Positions 7,717-16,956 of a stretch of DNA of 64,000 bases are shown here, in pieces. The notes under the pieces were generated by a model. It was not told the origin of the DNA, ran no database searches, and was given only the letters and a program-made list of their open reading frames with translations. Origin of the DNA: SOJA01 sp964598485 (lineage in GTDB: Archaea > Thermoproteota > Bathyarchaeia > Bathyarchaeales > Bathycorpusculaceae); contig CAZRCD010000002.1 of NCBI GenBank assembly GCA_964598485.1, positions 248,001-312,000 of the forward strand, given 5' to 3'. The position numbers were made by a program, and so were the translations under genes. Each line of letters opens with the position of its first letter. Position 1 is the first letter of the stretch.

Positions 7717-8400
7717 ATGAACCGAAATGGAAACGCAGCATTAAGGGCATCACGAGTAGGAGTATTTGCTGGACTTTATGCTGTGACTAGTCTTGTTCCA
7801 ATTTCTGTGTTTGTAGGGGCATCATCTATGTTGTCGCTTAATCTAATCATGACTCCTGTCATCGCTGTTCTTCTTATTCCAACGGAAGCAGTTGCAGCAG
7901 CGCTAATTGGTGGTTTGCTCGCTTTATGGATTGCTCCTTGGCAAGCGATGTTTGGTCCAACTACAATGTTACTTCCTTTCGCTGGGGCATTTTTCGGAAG
8001 CATGGTATTCCATAAACGCAAAATAGGATCTCCATTAGCAGCGATTTTTCTAACATCTGTTGTTATGTTTTATCTAGCCACACGATCCGAATTTCCATAT
8101 TGGATAACACCCCATATAGTCGCAATCATTTTAGCAGGAGTTTCAACATTATCTACACCTTTGAAAATCCGAATACCTCTAAATGCTTTCGTTGCAACCA
8201 TGTGCGAACAGGCAGCTATGTTGATTCAAGCAGTTTATGTCTTACAGCTACCATATGTTGTGTTCATGACAGCCTTTCCACTTATGTTGTACGAACGAGT
8301 TATTGGGACGCTTGGTGCTACTTGCATAGTGTTTGGGCTCGCACGTTTTGTCCCAGCGTATTTCGAAGTTAAACTTGGTATTTCTGGTGCGGGAAAATGA
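7717..8400 (+). CDS. Membrane protein resembling an ECF transporter S-component
   Basis: 227 residues with about six hydrophobic segments (GVFAGLYAVTSLVPISVFVG, AVAAALIGGLLALWIAPW, and so on). The opening RASRVGVFAGLYAV and the small-residue-rich helices fit substrate-binding S-components of energy-coupling factor vitamin transporters. The substrate cannot be read from sequence. Its four-base overlap with the DUF6884 gene and closeness to a DpdA-like gene suggest uptake of a 7-deazaguanine precursor (inference), as QueT and YhhQ transporters do elsewhere. Confidence 0.6.
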   Translation: MNRNGNAALRASRVGVFAGLYAVTSLVPISVFVGASSMLSLNLIMTPVIAVLLIPTEAVAAALIGGLLALWIAPWQAMFGPTTMLLPFAGAFFGSMVFHKRKIGSPLAAIFLTSVVMFYLATRSEFPYWITPHIVAIILAGVSTLSTPLKIRIPLNAFVATMCEQAAMLIQAVYVLQLPYVVFMTAFPLMLYERVIGTLGATCIVFGLARFVPAYFEVKLGISGAGK

Positions 8401-8852
8401 AAGTTTTGATTGTGACAGCTTGTGGAGCCAGAAAGAACCTCAGGCCTATGCCAGCATACAAATTATATAAATCTGCCCGAATTAAGGCCGTCTACAATAG
8501 GCGCTGTGGAAACGATATGAAAATTCTCAGCGCAGAACATGGTTTATTGGATGCTCACAAAACTATAGAACCTTATGGAAGAATATTAGATCAGAAGAGA
8601 GCACTGGAGCTAGTTACATCCGTAGCCAGACAAATCGAGGATTATGATTGTGTGGTTTTCTTCAAAGGTGGAGCAAGGAAAGCCTATACGTCTTTGATTA
8701 AAGCTGCCTGTGAGAAGGCCGGACAAACTTTGGTAACCTTGGGGTATGCAAATATGGGAGGAATAAACGATTTGCCTAAAGTTATGGAATTCGCGCGACA
8801 GAATAAGTGGGAGGAAATTCAGAAGATCGAGCACGCAGAGATCTGTAACTGA
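8397..8852 (+). CDS. DUF6884 (YaaA-like) protein
   Basis: 151 residues. MKVLIVTACGARKN followed by PAYKLYKSARIKAV and ILSAEHGLLDAHKTIEPYG matches the DUF6884 family, related to the YaaA/DUF328 fold. In the bacterial Dpd system DpdC is a DUF328 protein that converts inserted preQ0 to another 7-deazaguanine; a similar base-remodelling role is my inference here. The ATG overlaps the transporter stop (ATGA), so the two are translationally coupled. Confidence 0.65.
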   Translation: MKVLIVTACGARKNLRPMPAYKLYKSARIKAVYNRRCGNDMKILSAEHGLLDAHKTIEPYGRILDQKRALELVTSVARQIEDYDCVVFFKGGARKAYTSLIKAACEKAGQTLVTLGYANMGGINDLPKVMEFARQNKWEEIQKIEHAEICN

Positions 8853-8906
8853 AAATTTCAGAGAATTCCCCGACATCGATTGGAGATATCAACGTATGGC
8901 TGGCCC

Positions 8907-9482
8907 TCACTCTGCTGACTGGCTTTCAAGTTGTTTTCCGGGTGCTCCCTTTACAATTTTCTTATGTCTTAGATTCAGGAAAATTCCGTATAAGATCGTA
9001 AGAAACAAACTTACTAGATAAATTGCCAGAACCAGTATTTTTTGATTACAATCAGAAATTTGGGCAAATAAAACTATTAGGACAGCGAGAGAGATACTGA
9101 AGTAAGCAACAATAAGAACCCACCACGCTTCAAAAACTCTAAAGGAGAAGAAAGGGATCTTTCCTTTATAGCTTTCAGGGACTAGAACACCATAGTCAGA
9201 TTCATGCAGAAATTCTTTTTCAAGATTTGATATCAGTCCAATGTTTCTTACAAACCATAGATTAGCATTGAGCGAAAGTGCGATGGCTAGAAAGCTGAAG
9301 ATGCTAAAGACTGAAAGAAAACCAGCTATTCCTATTATCTCTGAAGCAAAAGCTAGCCCAGCGAAGACAGCTGTATAAGCTGCAAACATTTTCCAAGCAG
9401 ATTCTTCTGCTCTTGTAACATTGTTCCAACAAACTTGGTAAAATTCTAACAAGAATTTCTTTCTATCACTATCTTGAGTCAT
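8907..9482 (-). CDS. Four-helix membrane protein, possible effector
   Basis: 191 residues. I chose the ATG at 9480-9482 (MTQDSDRKKF) because a strong gaggagg lies eight bases upstream; the frame extends to 9527. A cytosolic helix (EFYQVCWNNVTRAEESAWKM) leads to two transmembrane helices (about 30-75), a soluble loop, then two more (about 120-170) and a basic tail. The layout resembles SLATT-type membrane effectors of defence systems, but I cannot assign it to that family. It is divergent from the Qng1-like gene. Confidence 0.55.
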   Translation of the reverse strand: MTQDSDRKKFLLEFYQVCWNNVTRAEESAWKMFAAYTAVFAGLAFASEIIGIAGFLSVFSIFSFLAIALSLNANLWFVRNIGLISNLEKEFLHESDYGVLVPESYKGKIPFFSFRVFEAWWVLIVAYFSISLAVLIVLFAQISDCNQKILVLAIYLVSLFLTILYGIFLNLRHKKIVKGAPGKQLESQSAE

Positions 9483-9547
9483 ATACATTTCCTCCTCAGA
9501 AAGAACTAATATAGCAGTTCTATACAAATTTATCGTATTGGTATACG

Positions 9548-10549
9548 GTGAAAGAGGCTTTTTCGATGAAAGTGCTTGAAGAACTGCATTTAAGGCTAAC
9601 CTTCGGAAAAATGGTCGATTTGAATTATAATGTTCTGGATCAAGTGTGCAAACTGCTGAGCAAAATCAAGGACCAACATAAATATGAACCACTAGACTGG
9701 AGGGACGAATGTCACTGGCCAGATGACAGAGAAGATATGTCTACTGTTTCCCAATTTTTCGTTGTTGGCAATGCGATAAATTTCAGATACTGGTGGATTA
9801 ATGATAGAGGCGTATACAGATACTGTCAGGGCATGAAAGGTAAATCTAGAGAGCGGGGCGCATACTATATGTGGAGGGCTTTAAGGCTTTGTCAAAAGAA
9901 TGGTGTGGTTCCAATTCTTAATGCGAAGAAACTATCCAAGATCTCACTTAATGAGATGAAACAAATATTCAGAGATGATGAAGATCGCGATGTAATGCCA
10001 GCTTTGAAAGAGCGGCAAAAAAATTGGAGGGATCTTGGATATAAACTTCTTGAATACTGGGATGGCCAATTTTATAATTTAGTAAAAGAGACACAAAATT
10101 CCTTGTTCGAGTTTGTGAGATATTCAAGACAATTCCGGGCTTTCGATGATCCACTTTGCAAGATGGTGATGGTGAATGCTATAATGCATCAAGGAAGAGG
10201 AATTGTGAAATTTGATAGCCCGATTTTCCCGGGAATTGACTACCAACTCCTAAAGCAACAGATGAGAATCGGTATCGTTGTGCCTAAAGGAAAACTGATG
10301 AAGAAACTTATTCGCAAAGAAATACTGACTCATGGCGAAACAAGAGAACTAAGGAACGCAGGATTACGTTCATTCTTGCATATCATGGAAAAAACTTCAA
10401 TACCTGGTGATGTAATTGACAATCTATGGTGGATGAATAAAAGAAAATGTCTAGATTTGCAACCTCTATGTGAAGGATGCTTATTCAGTGATGTCTGCAC
10501 AAAGAAAACCGAATACGGGATCCCCCTTGAACTCACTAGATATTATTAG
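9548..10549 (+). CDS. Qng1/DUF2419-like protein with a C-terminal [4Fe-4S] motif
   Basis: 333 residues from GTG 9548 (ATG 9566 is an alternative). Features typical of queuosine-salvage glycosylases (Qng1, DUF2419) are visible: FVVGNAINFRYWW, GAYYMWRALRLCQKNG, ALKERQKNWRDLGYKLLEYW, FRAFDDPLC and YQLLKQQMRIGIVVPKGKL. The C-terminus adds CLDLQPLCEGCLFSDVC, which is exactly Cys-x6-Cys-x2-Cys-x5-Cys, the iron-sulfur loop of endonuclease III/MutY glycosylases. I infer an N-glycosidase acting on 7-deazaguanine nucleotides, perhaps in DNA. It stands just upstream of nurA and herA homologues. Confidence 0.65.
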   Translation: MKEAFSMKVLEELHLRLTFGKMVDLNYNVLDQVCKLLSKIKDQHKYEPLDWRDECHWPDDREDMSTVSQFFVVGNAINFRYWWINDRGVYRYCQGMKGKSRERGAYYMWRALRLCQKNGVVPILNAKKLSKISLNEMKQIFRDDEDRDVMPALKERQKNWRDLGYKLLEYWDGQFYNLVKETQNSLFEFVRYSRQFRAFDDPLCKMVMVNAIMHQGRGIVKFDSPIFPGIDYQLLKQQMRIGIVVPKGKLMKKLIRKEILTHGETRELRNAGLRSFLHIMEKTSIPGDVIDNLWWMNKRKCLDLQPLCEGCLFSDVCTKKTEYGIPLELTRYY

Positions 10550-10599
10550 CGCTATAAAGGCTTATTAAATTTGTTTCTTTATAATCGCTAGTGTAGAAG

Positions 10600-12444
10600 G
10601 TGTCTCAATTGTCTGAGATTTCAAAGATCATGGGAGCATATAAGGATGCCTTAGACAATTCTCAAAATAGGTATGAGGACCTCTATCACGAACGTGCAAA
10701 AAATGCTATCGAGTTTTACAATGATTTCTTTAAAAATCTCGTCAAGCCGTATAAGACATTGGTTAAGGACCCTGCAGGTAGAAGAAAGGCTATGAGACTT
10801 ATCGAACGATTGTTTGGAACAGATGAAATTAAATTTGCAGCAGTTGATGGAACGCTATATAAAGACATTCTGGAAGATTACATGGTATTTTTTGGTGCTT
10901 CATATGCTGTGAGAGGAGATATTAGTTTCCAAGGCGATCCACCCATTATCAAATATCAGAAATGGTCTTCAGAACAAGATGTAAGTATGGTTGCTTACGT
11001 ACCAATTCCTTTTGCTGAACTAGGCGATATTTTGGAAGAACAATTTACATCGACTCCTGACCAGGAGAAAATTAATCTAACAAACATTCATACGCAAATA
11101 ATGCAATTGGCTGAAGTTTTCTTACTTTATGATCTAGCAAGCAATGCAACCATTAGACCAAATATTTTGTTATGGGATCAATCCATGAGTGGCGTTATGG
11201 CAACTACTGAAGTTGGTAGAGAAAGTGTCGGTCTAATTGGTTATTCATTTATGGGCAAGAAATTGTCGGTACAAGATGTCATTATTGCCTACTCTCACCC
11301 ACATAATTTGGGAATAGGTGTACCTAGTTGTAAAGATTTTAGGTTTTTTAATTATATTTTAGCACGGTTATCTTCAACTAAAAAAGAGAAAATATCTGAT
11401 ATCGCGCAAGAGATCGGTCTAAGTGAAAGTTATGTCTTAAAAAAAATAGGACCAAGTCTGTTTAAAAAGTTTAACGAAGAGGAAAAACTGGTTTTCTATG
11501 ATGAAGACACAAAAGAACTCACATTCAACGAAAAATATTCTGAATCTTGGGAATATTCAAAAGGTCTGTTTCGTCATATATGCGAAAAATTATTCAAAGA
11601 AAAAGATCCAACTTCGCTAACTTATCAGAAGAGAGACTCTGAAGGAAATCTGAAAACAACTTGGATGTCACCTAACGATCTTAAATTTCTCATCGCGATC
11701 GGAACAAGAGCACTCATCGAACTCTGTTGGAAATACAATATTATGCTAATAGGTATCGTTAAAGATTCTATGTCGAGACACTTATCTAGAAATTATTTGG
11801 GAGTTATGAGAAAAATTGGAAAATACTCTTTTGGCAACGTTCTTCTACCATGGACTGACAGAACCTTTTTAGAGGCTCTACCATATGGTGATGAGGAACT
11901 TGTTGCCCCATGGTCCACAATTGAATTTGATTCGGTTTTCATGACTTTGCGCACAGAAACAGTTGACCAACCAAATGGATCGACCAGTATTAAAATTAGA
12001 GGTGTAAAAGGTCGGGTTCTTACTACAGAAAGATTGTTTGCCAGGTCTCTTGCACAATTTTTCTTGTTAAGATCCAAACCAAGTCCATTGATGGGGCATG
12101 TCATTTTCATTGATAGACTGGTTATACTTGGATTTGACAACAAGAGATGGGATGAAGTACTAATTGAAAACAATGATATCGGTAAAGTACGTCCATTTAT
12201 TTTCGAAAATAATGCAAAAGATAATCCCGGTCAAGATATTAGCATGTTTCTACTGCATACTTTGACTAGGAATCTTTATCCCGAAGTAATAGGGTATCCT
12301 GATCCCTTACATAAAGCAGATTGGGGTGCTAAGAGTCTACAAAAGAAAGCGAAAAATATGATAAAAAGCAGTAATGTAGCAATCCTGTCTAGACCTCTTC
12401 ATAAACGGTTAAGGGATCTTCGCAATGGTGTAAGGAGAATATAG
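10600..12444 (+). CDS. NurA-like nuclease
   Basis: 614 residues from GTG 10600, larger than housekeeping NurA. KFAAVDGTLYKDILEDYMVFFGASYAV contains the conserved first catalytic Asp (Asp83), and PDPLHKADWGAKSLQKKA near residues 567-584 matches the NurA C-terminal motif. NurA is a 5'-3' exonuclease/endonuclease that works inside the HerA hexamer on DNA ends. The gene ends one base before the HerA gene. In this context it is a candidate restriction nuclease rather than the recombination one (inference). Confidence 0.75.
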   Translation: MSQLSEISKIMGAYKDALDNSQNRYEDLYHERAKNAIEFYNDFFKNLVKPYKTLVKDPAGRRKAMRLIERLFGTDEIKFAAVDGTLYKDILEDYMVFFGASYAVRGDISFQGDPPIIKYQKWSSEQDVSMVAYVPIPFAELGDILEEQFTSTPDQEKINLTNIHTQIMQLAEVFLLYDLASNATIRPNILLWDQSMSGVMATTEVGRESVGLIGYSFMGKKLSVQDVIIAYSHPHNLGIGVPSCKDFRFFNYILARLSSTKKEKISDIAQEIGLSESYVLKKIGPSLFKKFNEEEKLVFYDEDTKELTFNEKYSESWEYSKGLFRHICEKLFKEKDPTSLTYQKRDSEGNLKTTWMSPNDLKFLIAIGTRALIELCWKYNIMLIGIVKDSMSRHLSRNYLGVMRKIGKYSFGNVLLPWTDRTFLEALPYGDEELVAPWSTIEFDSVFMTLRTETVDQPNGSTSIKIRGVKGRVLTTERLFARSLAQFFLLRSKPSPLMGHVIFIDRLVILGFDNKRWDEVLIENNDIGKVRPFIFENNAKDNPGQDISMFLLHTLTRNLYPEVIGYPDPLHKADWGAKSLQKKAKNMIKSSNVAILSRPLHKRLRDLRNGVRRI

Positions 12445-12445
12445 G

Positions 12446-14350
12446 ATGTCTGAAATCGAAATATTTCGAGAAAAAGAGATAATAGGACGATTAATGCGGG
12501 CTAAACCAGATCCACTTACAGGGTTAAAACTGGATATTTGGTTTGATTACACACGCAAATTAACTAACTCTATCAAAGAAGGAGATCTTGTCGCTATTCC
12601 AAATTTTTCCGCTGACGATGTATACAGTGTTTGCCAAATCATTCAAGCTTTACCAGTACATTTCGCTATACCCCAAAATCTTGAAGGATACCCAGGGTTC
12701 ACAATGGAAGCGGCTAAGAGTGCTTCTCAAGATTGGATAATACAAGAAGAAAAATCCTATGAAGATACAACGAAAATTGCTTGTCAAGCTGTTCCAATTG
12801 ATTTAGAATTCAAAGATGTCCCCAATTTAACCGACATTGATGATATTCCCCTCCAACAAGAATCCTCGCTGGTCATGCCTGGAAAAGAGGTACGGTTGCT
12901 CTCAACACCTATGCTAAACAAAATAATGAACATTTTAATTTCTCCTCAAAGAGACAATTTCAAGGTTGGTACCCTACTTCGAGACAAAGACGTAAATATT
13001 TTAGTAGATGTCGAAGATTTTGTAAAAACACATTTTGCCATTTTTGGCTTTACGGGAGTCGGCAAGAGCAACTTAGTAAGCACAATAGTTAGGAAACTTG
13101 TCTCCAAAAAAAGCAGTATTGAAATAGTTCTCTTCGATTTAGCAGGGGAATATACCGCATTATTGATAGATCTTCTCTCTCTCACAGATATTAATTCACA
13201 CCTTGTTTGTCTAGGGAACAGAACATTGCCAGATTCTTTAGTTCGACATATGGGACACACGGAGATAGCACCTCCTTCAAGAGCAACTTTAGAAGCAATT
13301 GTTTCTGAACCATCCACACCAGAACCTGAGAATAATCTACCTATTGATCAAATATCTCAGCAATTCTTGAATTCAATACTTCTTCCAAGAACATTAGACA
13401 CTTCGGATATTAGAGATAAGATGAAACCTTACATAACCGATTTAATACGGAATCATAAGGTTAAAGTCCATAGAGATATCACCAGACTTAGTATTAGATC
13501 ATTTCTAGACGCAATAGAAGAGAGCATTTACCGTAGTTTGGGAGAAGCAAGGAAAATAGAAATTAGGGAATACATCGAAGAATATCTCAGCAGATTTCTT
13601 GATGCTGAATTAACTCCACAAGTTGCAAGAAACGTAGCAGATATAATACACTCACATCCGCATCAACAAGATACAACAAAGGGAAGATTACATATAATAG
13701 AGCATCATATGGAAAGGATTGCTAGAGAACCCCAAATCTTAATCGAGCCTGAATATTCAATAACGATTCCAAATATTACATCTGAATTAAATAATCCAGA
13801 TCGAAGAAGCTTATACATCGTCATATCTCATGATCCCAATTCAGTTCGAAGCTTCTCAAATAGATTAATTCGCAATGCATACGAATCACGTAGATCAACT
13901 GGTGATAAAACCCCTCTCGTTTGTTTCATTTTCGACGAAGCTGATGAATTTATCCCAGCAATGCCCACAGGGACGTATCAAGAATCTACAGCTGCAGTTG
14001 AGACTTTGGCAAGAAGAGGAAGAAAATACGGTTTAGGAGTAGGGTTGGCAACACAAAGAGTCACTTATCTCAATACGAGCATAATGGCTCAACCACATAC
14101 ATATTTCGTAAGTAGATTACCCCGGAAAACAGATAGAGAACGAGCGGCCGAAGCGTTTTCTATGGATGAAGACCTATTCCAACAAACTTTTCGATTCCGA
14201 AAGGGAGATTGGCTGATAATGAGCCATGAGGCGCTGGGGATTCAAGGCAAACCTATACCAATTGCTGTCGAGAATGCTGAAGACAGGATTAGAAACTTCC
14301 TAGATAAACCTCATGGTAACTATACTCTAAATGATCTAGATTTGGAGTAA
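12446..14350 (+). CDS. HerA-like hexameric DNA translocase
   Basis: 634 residues. Walker A GFTGVGKSNL at 201-210 and Walker B VCFIFDEADEF near 490, with the HerA-family segments ETLARRGRKYGLGVGLATQR and FVSRLPRKTDRERAAEAFSM, and an N-terminal barrel-like region. HerA pumps DNA through a ring and stimulates NurA. It starts one base after the nurA stop and is followed 18 bases later by the DpdA-like gene, so the three form one operon. Confidence 0.85.
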   Translation: MSEIEIFREKEIIGRLMRAKPDPLTGLKLDIWFDYTRKLTNSIKEGDLVAIPNFSADDVYSVCQIIQALPVHFAIPQNLEGYPGFTMEAAKSASQDWIIQEEKSYEDTTKIACQAVPIDLEFKDVPNLTDIDDIPLQQESSLVMPGKEVRLLSTPMLNKIMNILISPQRDNFKVGTLLRDKDVNILVDVEDFVKTHFAIFGFTGVGKSNLVSTIVRKLVSKKSSIEIVLFDLAGEYTALLIDLLSLTDINSHLVCLGNRTLPDSLVRHMGHTEIAPPSRATLEAIVSEPSTPEPENNLPIDQISQQFLNSILLPRTLDTSDIRDKMKPYITDLIRNHKVKVHRDITRLSIRSFLDAIEESIYRSLGEARKIEIREYIEEYLSRFLDAELTPQVARNVADIIHSHPHQQDTTKGRLHIIEHHMERIAREPQILIEPEYSITIPNITSELNNPDRRSLYIVISHDPNSVRSFSNRLIRNAYESRRSTGDKTPLVCFIFDEADEFIPAMPTGTYQESTAAVETLARRGRKYGLGVGLATQRVTYLNTSIMAQPHTYFVSRLPRKTDRERAAEAFSMDEDLFQQTFRFRKGDWLIMSHEALGIQGKPIPIAVENAEDRIRNFLDKPHGNYTLNDLDLE

Positions 14351-14368
14351 TAGGAAGCTGGCAAGCTC

Positions 14369-15238
14369 TTGATACCTTTTTTTGTCGCGGATCGGCCCGC
14401 ATCTCTGAGAATACTCCGTGGTTCTAAACTAGAAAAATACAACGTTAAAGTAGGTTTAATGAGCCACACAAACACAAGCAAAAACTTCCAAGAGCTGCTT
14501 TCACTTTATCCTTGCGTTAAAGGAAACTATTGCGAAGTAGTGCAAGGAGCTTGCCCCTACGATAAAGAAGTCAATAAATGCCCTAAAGGTTCGATCGTTA
14601 AAAGAAATGTAATAAAAATGTGTGATTCAGGCATATTCCAAAAAGAAGGATGCTCCTTTGAATATTCAAAACTCTTCTCCATTTATGAAAATATGAACGC
14701 CACATATGGAATAATGATTGACCATCTAAAACAAAAAGACGAAACCATAGAAAGCGCAAAAGAAGCTCTAAAGGAATATGAAAACGGAAATTATTCCTTC
14801 CAACTAGTAGGAGTTTCACAGGGCGAAACTGCTGAAGAATACATCGAATGTTATTACCAACTAAAGAAAATGGGGTATTCTAATATCGCAGTTGGGGGTC
14901 TTCTTAAGAAAAGACAGAACTCAGGGAGATACGTCAGTGTACGCAGTGAACAACTTTTGAGAGATACACTTTCAAGAATGAAAAGTGAAAATCCAAAAGA
15001 CTGGTTATTTGCACTCGGTTGTTACCATCCAAAAAGACATGATTTCTTTTCCCAGATAGGTGTTTTTGGCAGCGATTATAAGGGTTGGATTTTCAACTAT
15101 GACATTGGACGAAGGAAAGGAACCGATCCGCCAAATGAAGGAAAAAAGAAGCTTCACAGAAGAAGGTTTAAGCAAACAAGAGAATACCTCCAAGAAATTT
15201 ACAAGATAATTCAGGCTACTTCAAGCAACTGTAAATAG
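14369..15238 (+). CDS. dpdA: DpdA-like 7-deazaguanine DNA transglycosylase
   Basis: 289 residues from TTG 14369. The fold markers of tRNA-guanine transglycosylases are all visible: CDSGIFQ (Asp86, equals the DSGGFQ base-binding motif), YGIMIDH (Asp118, base recognition), FQLVGVSQG (matching the GIVQGG motif), YSNIAVGGL (GYAIGGL) and GSDYKGW (Asp236, nucleophile position). The RNA-binding zinc motif of true TGTs is absent, and four other cysteines cluster at residues 49-71. Short length and NurA/HerA neighbours point to DpdA, which inserts preQ0 into DNA, rather than a tRNA enzyme. Confidence 0.75.
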   Translation: MIPFFVADRPASLRILRGSKLEKYNVKVGLMSHTNTSKNFQELLSLYPCVKGNYCEVVQGACPYDKEVNKCPKGSIVKRNVIKMCDSGIFQKEGCSFEYSKLFSIYENMNATYGIMIDHLKQKDETIESAKEALKEYENGNYSFQLVGVSQGETAEEYIECYYQLKKMGYSNIAVGGLLKKRQNSGRYVSVRSEQLLRDTLSRMKSENPKDWLFALGCYHPKRHDFFSQIGVFGSDYKGWIFNYDIGRRKGTDPPNEGKKKLHRRRFKQTREYLQEIYKIIQATSSNCK

Positions 15239-15327
15239 TAAATTTATTTTAGTTGATCGAGAGCGCCAAGATTTTTCTTTTTGAATTTCGAAATTTGTGA
15301 ATTGGTAAATTTCGTGAGCCTTTATAT

Positions 15328-16335
15328 TCATTTTTTCTTGCTTGTTTTTCTTGATTTGACAGAGATGAGATAATTCTTTAGCGCTTCTGGGGTCACATAC
15401 CAGTCTTTTCCTATTTTTATTGCAGCAAGCTTACCTCGGCGAGCTAAGAGACTAAGGTAATCTTGACTGTATGGAACTAATTCCGCGGCTTCACTGAGTT
15501 TAATAAACTGTCTATTCCTATTCGTAGGTTCAATAGCACTGAGATAAAGATCTAATGATTCTTCGGCACACCTAGCTACAAAATTCACAAAAGGCTTCAA
15601 ATCGTCATTATCTGCTTTTTCAAGAGTACCATAATATCTGCGACGATCATAAGTTCTTATAGTGGTAAACGGGTATCCATGCTTTATCAAAAGCAGATTC
15701 ATCAACAGTCTGGCAACTCGCCCATTTCCATCATCAAAAGGATGGATGACAACTAGTCTGTAATGGAAAACAGCTGCCAACTCGATTGGTCTTAATTCAT
15801 TGGGATTTCTCTCTACCCATTCAACGAGTTTCTTCATCAAAGACGGCACCTCAAAAGCAGGAGGCGGAACAAAATCAGAACCCTCAATGAAGACCTGCGA
15901 ATTTCGGTAATTCCCAGCATTTTCAAGGATACCAGAAAATATCATTTCATGAACTTTCAAAATATCACTCTCTGTAAGAGGACGATCCTTCAAAGCTTCG
16001 ATGTATTCAATTGCGTGCGGATGATTAATGGCTTCAAGGTGATCACGAACACTCTTGCCACCAATGGTCATTCCCTCTCTGATTACAAGCTGCGTCTCAC
16101 GATACGTTAACATGTTCCCCTCAATCGCGTTAGAATGATAAGTGTATTCAACTTCCATTTTCAGACGTAACCTTCTCACTATTTCTTCTGACAACGGCTT
16201 GTGCTCATCCAACCTCATTTTCTTCGCAATTATTCTCTCGTGTAACTTCTCATCTATAAGATTCATGAGTGCAAATATCTCAGAAACGATAAATAAACGT
16301 ATCGCTTTACGCAGCTTTCCCAATTCCCGATACAA
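15328..16335 (-). CDS. Fic-domain protein with C-terminal helix-turn-helix
   Basis: 335 residues. HPFDDGNGRVARLLMNLLL is the Fic catalytic loop (HPFxDGNGRxxR), and YHSNAIEGNML near the N-terminus is the (S/T)xxxE(G/N) inhibitory helix, so this is a self-restrained (class II) Fic enzyme that transfers AMP to protein side chains. The C-terminus (IKLSEAAELVPYSQDYLSLLARRGKLAAIKIGKDWYVTPEALKNYL) is an excisionase/MerR-like DNA-binding domain. It converges on the dpdA gene and is probably an independent accessory gene. Confidence 0.9.
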   Translation of the reverse strand: MYRELGKLRKAIRLFIVSEIFALMNLIDEKLHERIIAKKMRLDEHKPLSEEIVRRLRLKMEVEYTYHSNAIEGNMLTYRETQLVIREGMTIGGKSVRDHLEAINHPHAIEYIEALKDRPLTESDILKVHEMIFSGILENAGNYRNSQVFIEGSDFVPPPAFEVPSLMKKLVEWVERNPNELRPIELAAVFHYRLVVIHPFDDGNGRVARLLMNLLLIKHGYPFTTIRTYDRRRYYGTLEKADNDDLKPFVNFVARCAEESLDLYLSAIEPTNRNRQFIKLSEAAELVPYSQDYLSLLARRGKLAAIKIGKDWYVTPEALKNYLISVKSRKTSKKK

Positions 16336-16518
16336 TTGCGCATCGGAGCCAATGCCATTCGGATGCCAATATGCAATCCTTAGGAAATATGCTATCTCTC
16401 CAAAACTTTTTGAAAAACAAAAGACAAGACCAGAAAATTACTTGTCTAATCGTTTTTTGGTCTTAACGCGAAACCATTAATTAAGACCTGAAGTCTAATC
16501 TTGAATGTTGTGTGTCAG

Positions 16519-16767
16519 ATGGCTAAGGTGGATGTTGTCGGCGTCACCAAACGTCCTAAGGAGCGCATCATGAAGGCTGTGCAGAAAGCTGTAGAGGCTC
16601 GGTTAAGGGAGGTTAAGGCTTCCATTAAGAAGATTGGAAAAAGCCTAAAGGATTTTGAAGCTAAACATAAAATGTCTACAGAGATTTTCTACAAGAAGTA
16701 TTCAAGCGGAGAACTGGAAGAAAACCTAGATTTTATGGAATGGAAGACCTGCAAAAATACGGTCTAA
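16519..16767 (+). CDS. Small basic helical protein, antitoxin-like
   Basis: 82 residues from ATG 16519 (a TTG upstream at 16501 is also in frame). MAKVDVVGVTKRPKERIMKA then a long lysine-rich helix (ARLREVKASIKKIGKSLKDF). I do not recognise the family; size and charge fit an antitoxin whose partner has decayed. Its end overlaps the fragment at 16740-16886. Confidence 0.45.
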   Translation: MAKVDVVGVTKRPKERIMKAVQKAVEARLREVKASIKKIGKSLKDFEAKHKMSTEIFYKKYSSGELEENLDFMEWKTCKNTV

Positions 16768-16886
16768 TCACTAGAAGCGTACTTTCAACATTTCCCATAT
16801 CAACCGAATATTCCCTCACTGAAAAGGGAGAAGCCGTTGCGAAACACCTCGAGGCGGTTCGAGAGATTTTGAAGTGGTATGAATGA
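16740..16886 (+). pseudogene. C-terminal fragment of a winged-helix regulator or effector
   Basis: A 48-codon frame from ATG 16740: MEDLQKYGLITRSVLSTFP then STEYSLTEKGEAVAKHL and EILKWYE. This resembles the wing and last helix of HxlR/PadR-like winged-helix proteins; the recognition helix would have to lie in the missing N-terminus. It overlaps the previous gene by 28 bases in another frame, which suggests a deletion that fused two genes. Confidence 0.4.
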
Positions 16887-16956
16887 AAAAAGCAGTAATA
16901 ATCGTCAAGCTAGCTTTTAACAGAAATGTTTAAGCTCTCAAAAGGAGAATAGTTAG

